Part shown: positions 10,827 through 21,360 of the stretch, in pieces
How the letters are laid out: every line of letters starts with the position of its first letter
Position numbering within the stretch: position 1 is the stretch's first letter
NCBI GenBank assembly: GCA_024180945.1
Contig: JAKSGN010000023.1
Span: 1,302,001 to 1,366,000 of the forward strand
Length of the DNA stretch: 64,000 nt
Direction: 5' to 3'
Source of the DNA: Macrophomina tecta
Lineage: Eukaryota > Ascomycota > Dothideomycetes > Botryosphaeriales > Botryosphaeriaceae
Translations under genes and position numbers: made by a program
The notes under the pieces: model-generated
The model's database searches: none
Seen by the model: only the letters and a program-made list of their open reading frames with translations
Told to the model about the DNA's origin: nothing

Positions 10827-10842
10827 TTCGCGAAAATCAACA

Positions 10843-12480
10843 ATGGCATCAACACAGAACCTCAAATCGCTCCAGAAAGAAGGCAGACTACTTCTTGCTA
10901 AACAGACCTTTTAGAAAAATGGAATTTTAAGTGTTCGTAAGGCTACAACGTCGTACGATATTCCGAAGTCTACACTCCACGATCGACTCAATGGAGCAAC
11001 ACCTTAGAGAGCGTCTAATTCACAGAAACGAAAGCTGCAACCATCTGAAGAGTAGGCTTTAATTAAGTGGATTCTTAGCCTCGATCGGCGAGGATTTCCT
11101 CTTTATATAATCGACGTACGAAGAATGGCAGACTCTTTACTCGCTGCACGCGGCTAAGATCCCTCACCTCAGCTAGTTGGTAAGAACTGGGTATCTCGCT
11201 TTATCAACAGCCAGCCTGAGCTTAAAACGAAATAGAGTCGAAAATTCCATTTACAACGCGCCAAATGCGAGGATCTAGACACGATTAACGCGTGGTTTAT
11301 ACGTGTCCAAGAGACGCGTCAGTCATACGGCATTCTCGACGATAATATCTACAATTTTGACGAGATAGGATTTATGATGGGGGTAATTGTAATTTCTAAG
11401 GTTGTTACAAGCTCTGATACGACCGGCCGAGCAATTGCTATACAACTAGGAAACCGTGAGTGGATAACGGTAATTGAAGGCATTAACGCGTCTGGCTGGG
11501 CGATTCCGCCGTTTATTATCCTAGCAGGGAAGGTCCACTAGTTAAACTGGTATCAAGAGCTGCTAGCTAATTGGGTAATTGCTGTAAGTGGCAATGGCTG
11601 GACGACGGACCAGCTTAGATTTAAATGGATTAAGCACTTTAATACGCACATAGAGTCTTATACTAAGGGAGCCTACCGCCTATTTATTCTCGACGGCCAC
11701 AGCAGCTATGCAACGCCTGAATTTGACTAATACTGTATTTTAAATAATATAATCACGCTCTGTATGCCTGATATATATTATATCTTCTTTAGCCGCTTGA
11801 TGTAAGCTGCTTCTCACCTCTTAAGCGCTCGTACGGTCAGGAGGTTTAGGAAAGCGTCCGCCAAGGAATTCACTATATCGATAAAGATGACTTTCTTATA
11901 ATATACTCGAAGGTGCAGCCATTAGTCTTTACGAATTAAAATATTAGAAGTGGATTTCAAGCTACGGGCTTATACTATATAATCCATAACGTGTCTTGTC
12001 GTCGCTTATAGTCACCAAAACACCCTCTCTACTAGGCACAGCTAGTGGATAAGCACCTTAATGGACGTCGGAAACACCTTATACTCTAGCTTAGCTAGAG
12101 AAGCAGGCTCGGCTCATACGAGATCTTATTCAACGCTAATCATAGAGCCCAACAAGCCAAGCCTTTAGTCAACTTGTAAAGGGATGCCAGATGGCGATGA
12201 ATTCAGCTGTAATACTTGCAAGGGAGAATTCGGAGCTTCGTACAGCTAACTAACGGCGAAAACAAAAGTAGTAATACCGGCGAAGGTATATTGCATAGGG
12301 AGGCGCTCTGCAGGCTTAGCAGGGGCAGTTCTTAGTTCACGGGATAGGAAATGGGGAGGAAGAGGCTAATCAACGGGAGGCGACAGCTGTACGACAACGT
12401 GCGCCGCCAACGTGTAGTAACTGTTATTTTCAAGGTCATACAATGCGCCGGTGCCCTGAGATTCAACGAACGGTTAGATA
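10843..12480 (+). pseudogene. pogo/Fot1-like transposase, RIP-degraded
   Basis: Starts at ATG 10843 and follows one frame through an N-terminal HTH (LHDRLNGA), then a CENP-B-like segment (FPLYIIDVRRMADSLL ... VGKNWVSRFI). The first catalytic block is YNFDEIGFMMG and the second LFILDGHSSYATPEFD. Near 11770-11800 the frame shifts, and the third block PLDVSCFSPLKRSYG is in another frame. At least eight in-frame TAG or TAA codons lie where family members commonly have Gln, consistent with CpA-to-TpA RIP. A downstream coiled segment (QLVKGCQMAM) is typical of fungal pogo proteins. It cannot be functional. Confidence 0.88.
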
Positions 12481-12527
12481 GGAATTTTAATTGGATTTAA
12501 GGCATTGTGGTGGAATATTTACGCGGT

Positions 12528-12592
12528 GACGCGTCTTGGGTTTGGTGGGGTGTCCGGATGACTGGTGTGTCCGGATGACTGGTGAAACACGT
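12528..12592 (-). repeat. Right TIR of the pogo element
   Basis: Reverse complement of the left TIR, including the doubled 17-bp unit. Confidence 0.9.
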
Positions 12593-12599
12593 CATATAT

Positions 12600-12720
12600 A
12601 ATTAGTCACTTGTTCCAGCACCTATCACCTGTTTGTAACACTGTCCCCTGGGGGGTATCTGTCCGTGCGGGACTGCCGCCCGTGGGGTTCGTAACAGAAC
12701 TGTAGCAGGCACCCAGGAGC
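12600..12720 (+). repeat. Possible LTR remnant, second copy
   Basis: The block CCCCTGGGGGG...GTGCGGGACTGCCGCCCGTGGGG near 12645-12685 has the same layout as 10595-10650, so the pogo element may sit between two related retroelement scraps. The resemblance is by eye only. Confidence 0.3.
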
Positions 12721-12869
12721 ACCTTTGTTCACAACCAACCCAGACAATCACCGGCCACCACTTCTCCAGCCCGCAGCGAAACTCGAGTTACGTATCGGAT
12801 AAGCGAGTGGCCCATCTTGCCAAGAGAACGCGTTTCTTATCAACAAGACGCAATGACTCCATCACCATC

Positions 12870-13880
12870 GGCTTACTTTGCCTGAATCTGAACGCCAGCT
12901 TGTGCTGGCCATCCAAAACGATCCCACTAAAAGCGAACGAGCCGCAGCAGAGACGTACAATGTTAGTCGCAAGACGCTCGGCCGGCGGCTTAAAGGCACT
13001 CTTCCACGACGCGATTGCACACCAAATTCCCGAAAACTCACTAACTTGGAGGAATCTGTTCTTGTCCAACGTATTCTCGACCTGATTCGCGAGCGTTCTC
13101 TCCACGCCTTTGCGTTGTTGAAGGTATGGCGAATAAGCTGCTTGCCGACCGCGCTGGAGGCAAGGTTGGCGTCAAATGGGCGTCGAACTTTGTCAGGCGG
13201 ACACTCGAGCTGAAAACACACCTGAATCGCAAGAACGACTATCAACGAGCCAGACGCAAGGATCCAGAGATTATCGTGCAATGGTTTGGGCTCGTCCGGA
13301 ACACCATCGCGAAGTAGGAGATCGTCGACGGCGATATGTACAACTTTGACGGATCCAGCTTTCTTATAGGTATAATTGTAAGTGGGACGGTTGTCACAGC
13401 ATCGGATCGACGCGGTCGACCGAAATCAGTCCAGCCAGGCAATCGCGAGTGGGTTACTGTGATCCAGGGAGTGAACGCCGAGGGCTGGGTAATTCCGCCA
13501 TTCAAGGGACGGGGCACCACCTTTCTGCCTGGTATAGCGACGACGTACGGGTCATCGCGCTAAGCGACGAGCTTGGACTAAAGCACACAGGAGATCGCCT
13601 TCTGATTCTTCGTGGCCGCAACTCGGCTGAGCTCGACAGGGTCAAACACTCGGCAAAAATGATATTCTATCAGGTATCTGGTGGAAATCAAGAGCATAGC
13701 CTCAATCAACACAGCGAAGACCTTGACCAGAGCCCGCACGGGAGCAACGCCCACGCGGCGCAGCAGAACAGCGAAGGCCAAGTTCCCGCAGGGGAAGAAC
13801 GCCCGCAAGGACTACTCCCATACTCCCTTAACCGGTCGCCCACTCATGGATCGAAAGCCTTGGCCAGGTTGATCTAACTA
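12870..13880 (+). pseudogene. Second pogo-like transposase relic
   Basis: One frame reads an HTH (SERAAAETYNVSRKTLGRRL) with LTNLEESVLVQRILDL. Another gives GVKWASNFVRR, and a third region holds GDMYNFDGSSFLIGIIV, corresponding to the first catalytic block (normally FDE). It continues through GNREWVTVIQGVNAEGWVIPP. Then the frame shifts again. The tail SLNRSPTHGS is the position of the C-terminal Pro/Ser region. It is a different subfamily from the element at 10762. No TIRs were found and the C-terminal catalytic blocks are missing. Confidence 0.8.
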
Positions 13881-13959
13881 GCCTTCTCTAACTGTTAGTC
13901 TCCTAACGCGCTCTCGTACTCGCGCTCGACGAATCGTTAATTTAATAACTCGATGTAAA

Positions 13960-14760
13960 AAGCTAAACATGCCCGTTCAATCGGGGTTAATTTTTGCCAC
14001 TTCTCTTCGTTTGTCTCCTCGTTATCTCGTTTTCTTTGTTACTTTCTTCCCCATCTTCTACCTCCCGCTCTGCCTCTTCGACCAATCTGACGAATGCTTC
14101 GAACTGATTGCAGGTGAATTTGTACGCCGGGCTGTCCCTGCCGCTGCGTCCTCATAAATTCAACACCTGCTCCCACGACCGGGCACGGTCCTTGATCGAT
14201 TCCTCGTCCATATACGGCTGATATCGGGTCTGATGCTTCTCCGCCCTGATCGCCTGCATCCGCATCGACAACGCCCGCCCGCTTTGCCACGCTCTCCTGA
14301 CTGATGCGGGCAACGTCCTCCATCACCTGCCACACGGCTGTCTTAATCGGCTCGTTCGGATTGTCTTTTTTCTTATCGGCGGGCTTCTATCGTCTGTTCT
14401 TCTTTTCGTCCTCCTCGCCGCCCGGCTTAATAATGCACCGCGATAAATCCTCGCGGTTCTTGCCGACTAAATACTTCTGCAACTGCGTCCGCTCTAATCA
14501 CGGGTTTGCCTGATCCCGCTCGGCTTCTAAACGGTCGCGGCCGCCGCCTTCTCGGCCTGCTCGAACCGGGCTTGCATCTGCTGCCGCGCCCGTGCCCATG
14601 TATCCCTGCTGTTGTCGTTGCCGCTATCTTCGCCCGCTCTATTCTCTTCCTCTACTGGCTGCCGTACTTTGAAAAACTACGATCCGTGCCGGCTCGTGAA
14701 AATTCGCTAACAATACACCCGCCTCGCTGCTTTTTAAATCTTCATACCTATTGTTCTCTC
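13960..14760 (-). pseudogene. Decayed repetitive ORF (N-terminal part)
   Basis: The minus strand carries protein-like text that jumps frames: LQKYLVGKNREDLSRCIIKPGG, then VWQVMEDVARISQESVAKRAG, then KHQTRYQPYMDEESIKDRARSWEQV, then YKFTCNQFEAFVRLVEEAEREVED. The sequence order is continuous, so it is one degraded gene with several indels and stops. From memory it resembles large multi-copy fungal ORFs carried by repeats, some near telomere-linked helicases. I cannot name the family securely. The fragment at 46140-46440 may come from a later part of the same protein. Confidence 0.5.
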
Positions 14761-15815
14761 ATCCATCCTATTCTGCCGACCCTTCCGGCCCCTAACTAAC
14801 TGCTAATGCTCGATCCGCTAATGCTCCTTTATTGTTCTTGTTGTCCATTGTGCCCTAAATCGTTTGACGATGGCTCGAGAAGTGCAAATTCAGTGAGTCG
14901 GCCGTAGTCAAAAGATTCGAGCTGGGTAATATATTCGTCAGACACCGATTATCATTTGCCGACTTTTCTCTTACTCTCACTTCAATCACGTTAATTTACA
15001 CTTTTTCGCACCGCGATTACCAGTCCTAGTCCTCGGTTTTCCCTTTATAGTGCCTACCGATCGCGCTGCCTTGGTACTAAGTTATCCCCGTCTACCTGTG
15101 TATTACTTGGGTAGCAAAGAAAATAGCGGTAACCGCCTTGTCGTACCGCTCGGAAAAAAAAAAAAAAAAACAAAATAGTGAATATGCGTAAAAGAGGAGG
15201 ACACTTGACGCATAAATGGTGTAAAAGTTTTATCAGGAGGCAGGTAAGCACTACAATGTGCGGCGCGTCTTTGTATTTTTTGCGTTGTTAATCGTTGATC
15301 GCTGATTTTCTGTCTTTCACAAACGGCAGAAATAACGTTCGCTGGAAAATGTTTTTGCGCGACGGCTCAAGACAGCAGACCGTCCTAGTAATCACACTAT
15401 CCCGAGCAGTCCAGGCCAAGGCCATATTCCTCTGCAGAAGCATGAGCCATGTGATAAGCATTGACGATATTCCGCGGTGCATGGGTCATTAGAGCTCCAT
15501 TCTTCTTTTGATTGCGAACTTATTCCCGGTGGGTGAAGGAAATTAATTGCGTCAAAAAACATGTGCAGAGCTTCACGATCTGCAGTCTGCAGTAACCCCG
15601 CCTTGTCATTGGTCACATCATCGCAAGAAGTTTGGATTTCTCATTTCGCTGTTCTTCCCTTTACAATGTGGGCGGCTGGAAATTTATTAATGCACTTAGC
15701 TATATAAAATGTGAAGAGACAAGGACCGTAACCACGACGTATTTTAGGGATATGCTGGATGGAAATGCTCTTGGCAGTTTTTAAAACTTTCGCAGACAGA
15801 AAAGGACTCGCAGCG
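14761..15815. other. No recognisable gene
   Basis: Holds a 17-base A run near 15156-15172 and only short overlapping frames. The last part is the 3' flank of the GH128-like gene. Confidence 0.5.
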
Positions 15816-16760
15816 TCATAACTCGACATACGCGGCTAGAATCTCCGCGTTGCCAGCCATATAGTCAGCAGTGAAGTAGGAATAACGGTCTACGAAATGC
15901 GCGCTGTCCAGGAACGGGAGCGCTCGTTGTATGAATTCTTTTTCAACAGCCACGGCTGCATTTTGAAGCTGAAATTCTGTTACCCACAAACGCTTCTCGA
16001 ACATTTCATATGCCTCCGCCAAGTAGGATTTGAATGACGCGACCGCTTCGTCCAGATCGCCACTGTATGAATAGTACCAATGGACATTGATTCGATCGAC
16101 CGCACAGCCGTCTGCAGTGAAGCCCCCGCAATAATTGTAGAATTCGTCCAGCCAGTCTAGGCCCTGCGCGAGGCCCGTTTCCGGACGAATGCCTCGTCCA
16201 TTGCAGACACTTGGCGACACCAAGAGCGCGACGTCCCTGAATTGATTCAGGTGCTGTCTGTAAACACTCGCAGCGACTTGAGGTGCCATAGAAGAGCCGC
16301 CTGCGGTAGCTTCAACATCGGGCTCGTTGAACGCCAATAAATACTTTGCGCCTCTATGGATGCCATTCCAAGCGTTATTCGTCCATCTTGACAGGTCCTC
16401 CTCATCTCGATTACCCCAAAGCGTTGGAACAAATTCTATATTCTCTGGCGCATCCGCTCCAGGCACTTGGGCCCAGTTCCACGCCCAGGAAATGGACGAG
16501 CAGGCAGAAAATTGAGGAAGAACTCTTCCGTTTATGTAGAGAAGTCCTCGCTTCCTTGAATGAGATTCATTACTTCTCTCAATCAGGAAGTGGTTACGGA
16601 AGTTCTCTGAATACTGAGGGAAAATATCTGGTCGTCGGTGTTCTGGAGCGGTCCCCGAAGTCCGCCTATCAAGGAAAGGGAGCTTTGTATGAGGTAGGAT
16701 AAGACATCTCGCAGAGTGCAAAAGGATCAAGGTAGTGATCAAGATCACGGAAGGATACAT
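15816..16760 (-). CDS. Secreted GH128-like (Asl1-type) glycoside hydrolase
   Basis: A single exon of 314 residues. I start at the ATG at 16760 because it gives a classic signal peptide (MYPSVILITTLILLHSARC). The frame is open further upstream but only to a GTG. From about residue 70 the protein follows the glyco_hydro_cc fold: KRGLLYING, SWAWNWAQVPG, FVPTLWG, then YLLAFNEPD with the likely acid/base Glu146, INVHWYY, and RLWVTEF with the likely nucleophile Glu262. This family (GH128, related to plant-pathogen Asl1 and mushroom endo-beta-1,3-glucanases) cleaves beta-1,3-glucan, so a cell-wall or scavenging role outside the cell is expected. The motif layout and length are complete and the gene looks intact. 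Confidence 0.88.
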   Translation of the reverse strand: MYPSVILITTLILLHSARCLILPHTKLPFLDRRTSGTAPEHRRPDIFPQYSENFRNHFLIERSNESHSRKRGLLYINGRVLPQFSACSSISWAWNWAQVPGADAPENIEFVPTLWGNRDEEDLSRWTNNAWNGIHRGAKYLLAFNEPDVEATAGGSSMAPQVAASVYRQHLNQFRDVALLVSPSVCNGRGIRPETGLAQGLDWLDEFYNYCGGFTADGCAVDRINVHWYYSYSGDLDEAVASFKSYLAEAYEMFEKRLWVTEFQLQNAAVAVEKEFIQRALPFLDSAHFVDRYSYFTADYMAGNAEILAAYVEL

Positions 16761-17039
16761 TAATGAAAGGCAGCTTAGATCAAAAGGTGGCGTTGAAGAG
16801 ACAGGACTCACCCCTTAATATCTAAGCGTGTAATGGAGGAATCGCTCTTTTAATGCGCGGTAAATATCTCAGTTTCAATCGGTGATCCTGACGCATCCGA
16901 TTTGACTTCTAATATGAGCTTTTAGGTACGTAATTCTCTACTAGACGTAGAATTACCAAATCAACCATCGACGCTCGTTCTACGATCCCCATGCTCCGTC
17001 ACCGCAGATCGTACGAGCGTGAACCATTGCATAGTACGA

Positions 17040-17290
17040 CTAGGATCCCCAAGCTTGGCTTTCTGGTAGCCTTATTTAGAATAAAAATTTGCCTTCGGCT
17101 TGAGAGTCTGTCTCATATTGTTCGAGGCCCATTTCAGGCCAACTTTCATTCCAGCGCGGTCGACAAGCAGCTAATTCGCCATTTTCTAACAGCACTCAGC
17201 CGCGGCGAGCACTATCGCGCATCCACGTCGAAGATAAAGTGGACAAAAATATATTCCTCCACTTAAGTGATCTTTCGAGGATTGGGCATG
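17040..17290 (-). pseudogene. pogo-like transposase scrap
   Basis: The reverse complement is similar to 13010-13200 of the relic at 12870: the region equivalent to the ESVLVQRILDL segment and the short stretch leading to the WASNFVRR block are recognisable, with many TA-rich changes and stops. It is short and has no TIRs. It shows that this pogo subfamily once had more copies here. Confidence 0.6.
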
Positions 17291-17314
17291 CAATCACGTC
17301 CTGGAGTCTGCCCT

Positions 17315-17331
17315 TGATGATGATGATGATT

Positions 17332-17394
<63 letters not shown>
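17315..17394. repeat. (GAT)n trinucleotide microsatellite
   Basis: About 26 units with one TAT interruption. Long Met or Ser reading frames across it are artefacts. Confidence 0.95.
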
Positions 17395-19770
17395 GTAATG
17401 ACGATGTTAGAACTATTTCGTGTTGTTGATAGGAAACACGTTGAAAAAGAAGCAGAGGTGCCGGTTGATTAGCCCCCGTGTAAATGGGAGACAGCATGGA
17501 GAATACGGAAAAATTGACAAGATATATTTCCTCTTTTCTCTTTCTTTTTCCTAACTGTAACAATATATGAGGCAGAATTAGCACGCACTGGTAGTAAGTG
17601 CGGCGTTATACTTTTGCTAGTCCAACACTAACCTACCTCTCGTCCCTTTTCCTTCCGTAATAGGAGCCCGCTAGTGGAGAAATCATAATATATAACGTTA
17701 AAGCGACATTTTTGAGTGCATATACATACTCCACAGTCTGTATAAAGCTTAGGACAATAAACCACAGTAACTATATCCAGCCCAACCAAAACGATATGAC
17801 TCACGTCCTCTACCGTCATACGGGCAATGAACAACACGAAGATTAAATGTTGGTTAAAAAATGCAGATTAAAACCTCATATATCTAGAATGTCTACTTGC
17901 ATGGTATTGGAAACTTAGATATACTGTGAACTGAGTTTCGAGGAATGGGTGCAGGATGAAATAAGTCTATGCGACTTCTTAGGACGTACTTTATTCAACC
18001 CTTTCATTGTCTAGAAGTAGGAGGACGCGAATAATATCGATTGCTCGGTGCATATTGTCGACCTGCAGCGTCGCCTTCTCGGCTTTCTTCTCGGCTTTCT
18101 TCTCGGCTTTCTTCTTCGATTACCGGCAAGGGTAGAACTCGACCGGAGTGAAGTTTCTGAGGTTGCAGTGCATTTCTGACGTGATGATACATTGTTCTCG
18201 AATTACCAGCCAGCTTTTCAGTTAGTCAATTTCGTTCTTCCCAGACGGTGGTGTGGTTTATACCTTTGAGGCCGACAAAAGTCATGACGAAGATATTCTC
18301 TGACAAATGCTAATTGGATACACGCTTGTTCTATATTGGAGCAACCTATCTTCTTCCAAGTACCGATCGTATTTACGCTTATGCAAACATCTGATTGAAA
18401 TTAATCTTAACATTGCTCGCTGCAGTGAGGATATGATGAGACTTACAGTACTTGCAGCTTCATAATTGGTCATCACTCTGGTTGCCCTATTAATAGATGC
18501 TTCCACAAGTTTTACTGCGATGCAGTTATACTGTAGGAAACCTGATTTGATGGGACTATTTCTTGTCAACTCACAGCTAATTTATCATTAGCACTCTGGA
18601 CGCAGTTTATCGCCCTGACATAATAAATCTCATTCATTGAACAATCATTGAGAGAAAGCGACGATACTAGCATTCGAAGCAGCAACTTGTAAAGAGTTAG
18701 TGTATCTTTGTCACCGCACACTAAAATGTAAGAACGTATGAATCAGGCATAGATAACATATAGTGCCTCACATGGCGGGCGTGTTACCCATATAAGCGCC
18801 ATCAGTCCAACGATTATAGAAAGCCAGATCGAAACTGCGAGCAGGAGAACAGAGTTCGGAGTAATTCGTGCGGAGAAAAACACCAAGGCATCCCGGCTGA
18901 ATTCGCACTCCAGCAGAGAATTGTATGTGAGCGTTTCCTTTTCTGTCACACGATGCATGATGATGCTCTGAAAATATCTAACTCGAACCCCCATAGGAGC
19001 CTATATTTACCATGCAGGCAGACAGACGGGCTTCGATTAACCACGCTTATTCCGCCCAAGAAATGGTACGGTGAGAGCTCTCCTGGTATACATGCACAAA
19101 ACTCTTACTCACCAGCACAGTCAGAGGAGCGGCGCAAAGGTTTCCACGATGGATTGGATGCAACAAACCATGTTCTCCTGCTACACTTGAAGATTCTGGA
19201 ACGTATAAGACGGTTAGAAGCAAGAGTCAAAGCCGTTGAAATACGAAGGCTTCGAGAGTTCTTCGCTGCTGACAACACGAGACTTCAAGTAGATGGGAAG
19301 GGTAGCACACGGGAAGAGCAACGGCTGCATCGGCGATCAAGTGTCTAGTTCCAGGGCCCACTGTAAACTGATGATAGACATGTTCTGTTCCCCATGCTGG
19401 ATGTTTTTCTGGTATCAGATGATTCAATGGCCACAAGAACTTCAACGTTGAGGGGAGAATGTTTCAAAGTTAGGATAGAGTTAGATCGGAATGAAGCATC
19501 GGACCTCCTTCGTCCTTTTGCAGCTCTTTACTAACGTTTGGCCATCTTACTTTGCATTGACTAAAACGTTCACTTGATCGGAGAAAAAAAAAAAAGAAAT
19601 CTTTTGGAATTCTCGTGTATTCAAGATTCAGTAGCGTGGCTTGGCTGCGTCAAGTATAAGACAGCCCCCTCCATCCTTCTGCAGCACATAACCAAAAACT
19701 CATCATTCGTTCCGACCAAGTTCAACAAAACAAAAATCAGATACCATTAAAACATCCGGGTTGCGCGTTA
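17395..19770. other. No confident gene
   Basis: Short frames on both strands. A plus-strand frame at 18953-19348 (131 codons, with a Lys/Arg-rich helix near its end) and a minus frame at 18743-18994 with one hydrophobic segment are possible but unsupported. An 11-base A run lies near 19585. Confidence 0.4.
18074..18116. repeat. 12-bp tandem repeat (CTTCTCGGCTTT)
   Basis: About 3.5 copies, reading EESREESREESR on the minus strand. No gene is evident around it. Confidence 0.85.
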
Positions 19771-21094
19771 TCAACGGTAATGTCCCGCATTGGCATTGCT
19801 TGGCGTATTAACGTGGACCAGGGGAAATGCAGTCAGCGGGACCAGCCTCCATTGAGTTTCCATCATACCAGGAGGCGGCATCTGGTACTGTGACGGACTG
19901 ATCGCGCCGGCGGTGATCCCGCAGGAGCTTTGCACGGTCATTCCTGGATCGACGTTGAAATGCGGCTGGCAACCATTCGGACAAAAGTGATGGCTACACA
20001 GGCCATTGTATGCGAGATGATGAGTCGAGAAGAAGCCCGCAGGGGCGGAAAAAAAGGCGGGACCAGGCTTTCCCCTCACGGTTGGAGTTGACGGAGCCGG
20101 TCCCACCGCGGTGAAGCCGTGTAGAAGATCAGTGGGAACGATGGCCTCATGCCCGCTCCCAGAAAGAGCAGAATTCCAAGTAGCTTCGAATATTCCGTCG
20201 GCGTTGGCTGTATTATCGAAATGCTGCACGTTTTTCTCTTCGAGGAGTGTGCCTCCAAGCAGATTATTGGCGTCTTGGATCTCATTAAAGCCCAGGATGC
20301 CGTTCGGGAAATCGGCAGTCGGGGGCAGAGACTCGTTCGTGGACTGTGTAGGTGTCGTCTCGGAGGTCCTTGCAGCGGATGGCAACGTGTTTGAGAGCCC
20401 AGTCCCGGGCCCGGTCCCCGGGAGCGCAAAGCAAGTGTACGCGTCGTTGATAGTGGAAAGCGAGTTGGGAGGCTCTGTCGTGCTCGTGCAGCTGAAGACA
20501 TCGCTTCTGCTCGTTCTTGCATCGGCCGCTTCAACTACAGACCGCGTGGCTGACGAGAGCTCAGAGCTGCCACCAGAGCTTTCCAACACTGGGTTTGTTG
20601 TGTCTGGCCACCGGCTTCAGTTGAATTTCATGCCCAGGTGAGGCAATATGACGTACCGTAGATTCTTGGCCGGCCACGTCGTCTGGCTGGTGGACAGTAC
20701 GGCCCATCGCCATTCTGCGCCCTTCCTGGCTTCTTTTTCGGAGCTTTCGGCCTCGTTGTCACCTTCTTGATCTTTGTAGTGGCCCCTTGATCGGCGTTAG
20801 GCATGCTGGACATGATTACTGACGAGGAAAATCGCGAGTCGCGGTGTAGACCCTCTATGGCTGGTCAGTGTGCAGCATGTTTAACATGCGGTGATCCTCA
20901 CTCGCTACATTTGTAGGGAGATGCCATCCAGCGCTCGATGCTAACTGCGTGCCGTATATGCCCTGTATGCTCTGTATGCCGTTTATGCCATGTACGCTCT
21001 GTGCGCTTCGCATGCTTGCCCCACCGTCTGGGCCAGCCGATTCTACTGGATGTGATTTTCTTGCTCGAAGGTCTAAATTTAGGAGACTTCCCAA
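19771..21094 (-). CDS. AT-hook protein
   Basis: Three exons fit by frame: 21094-20902, 20818-20657 and 20603-19771, 395 residues. Introns are 83 nt (GTGAGG..CAG) and 53 nt (GTACGT..CAG). Exon 2 is Lys/Arg/Pro-rich (RPKAPKKKPGR) and contains an AT-hook, RRRGRPRIYG, which binds the minor groove of AT-rich DNA. The rest is low-complexity Ser/Thr/Pro. A short Cys/His cluster, LCSHHFCPNGCQPH, lies near the C-terminal third. Exon 1 contains a degenerate GINGIQSIQGIYG repeat from an 8-9-bp repeat in the DNA. Exon 1 is the least certain part; the ATG at 20813 is the alternative start. It is likely a nuclear chromatin or regulatory protein, but no ortholog is recognised. Confidence 0.65.
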
Positions 21095-21303
21095 GGAGGC
21101 ATGCAGATCTCTGTCAACCGCAGCTCGTCGCCTGTTGCAGCTGCAGTCCCATTGAGGCAGGCGTGTAGGTCGGCGCGATCGAATTGCGAGTGTGCGGCTT
21201 TCCCATGTTTAGACCTCACGCGATCTCGTGGGAGTAGACTACCATACGGCAGTTTCTCTCGGCAATGGTCGTGAGGCGGTCTGATTAAGTAGCAGCAGAG
21301 TTC

Positions 21304-21360
21304 TAGCTGCTGTGTCGCGAGCTGCTGTGTCGCGAGCTGCTGTCGCGAGCTGCTGTGCCG
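21304..21360. repeat. Short GC-rich tandem repeat (CGCGAGCTGCTGTGT)
   Basis: Three to four copies of a 12-15-bp unit about 200 bases upstream of the AT-hook gene start. Confidence 0.8.

Larger units (their letters stand above)
10762..12592 (+). mobile_element. pogo/Fot1-type DNA transposon, 1.83 kb
   Basis: Bounded by 65-bp inverted repeats (10762-10826 and 12528-12592), nearly perfect. Each contains two tandem copies of ACCAGTCATCCGGACAC. Length and transposase fit the Fot1/Pot2 group of the Tc1-mariner superfamily, which integrates at TA. The termini are intact while the coding region is riddled with TAG and TAA, the usual picture for a RIP-inactivated copy. Confidence 0.9.

Noticed and set aside
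17239..17584. Poly-Met and poly-Ser open frames
   Set aside because: They are translations of the (GAT)n microsatellite.
18064..18116. CRISPR-like repeat array
   Set aside because: It is a simple 12-bp tandem repeat without spacers. The DNA is eukaryotic and no CRISPR array is seen anywhere in the window.
20076..20641. Overlapping frames on the other strand and in other frames of the AT-hook gene (up to 176 codons)
   Set aside because: Shadow frames. Only the minus three-exon model has an AT-hook and phase-consistent introns.
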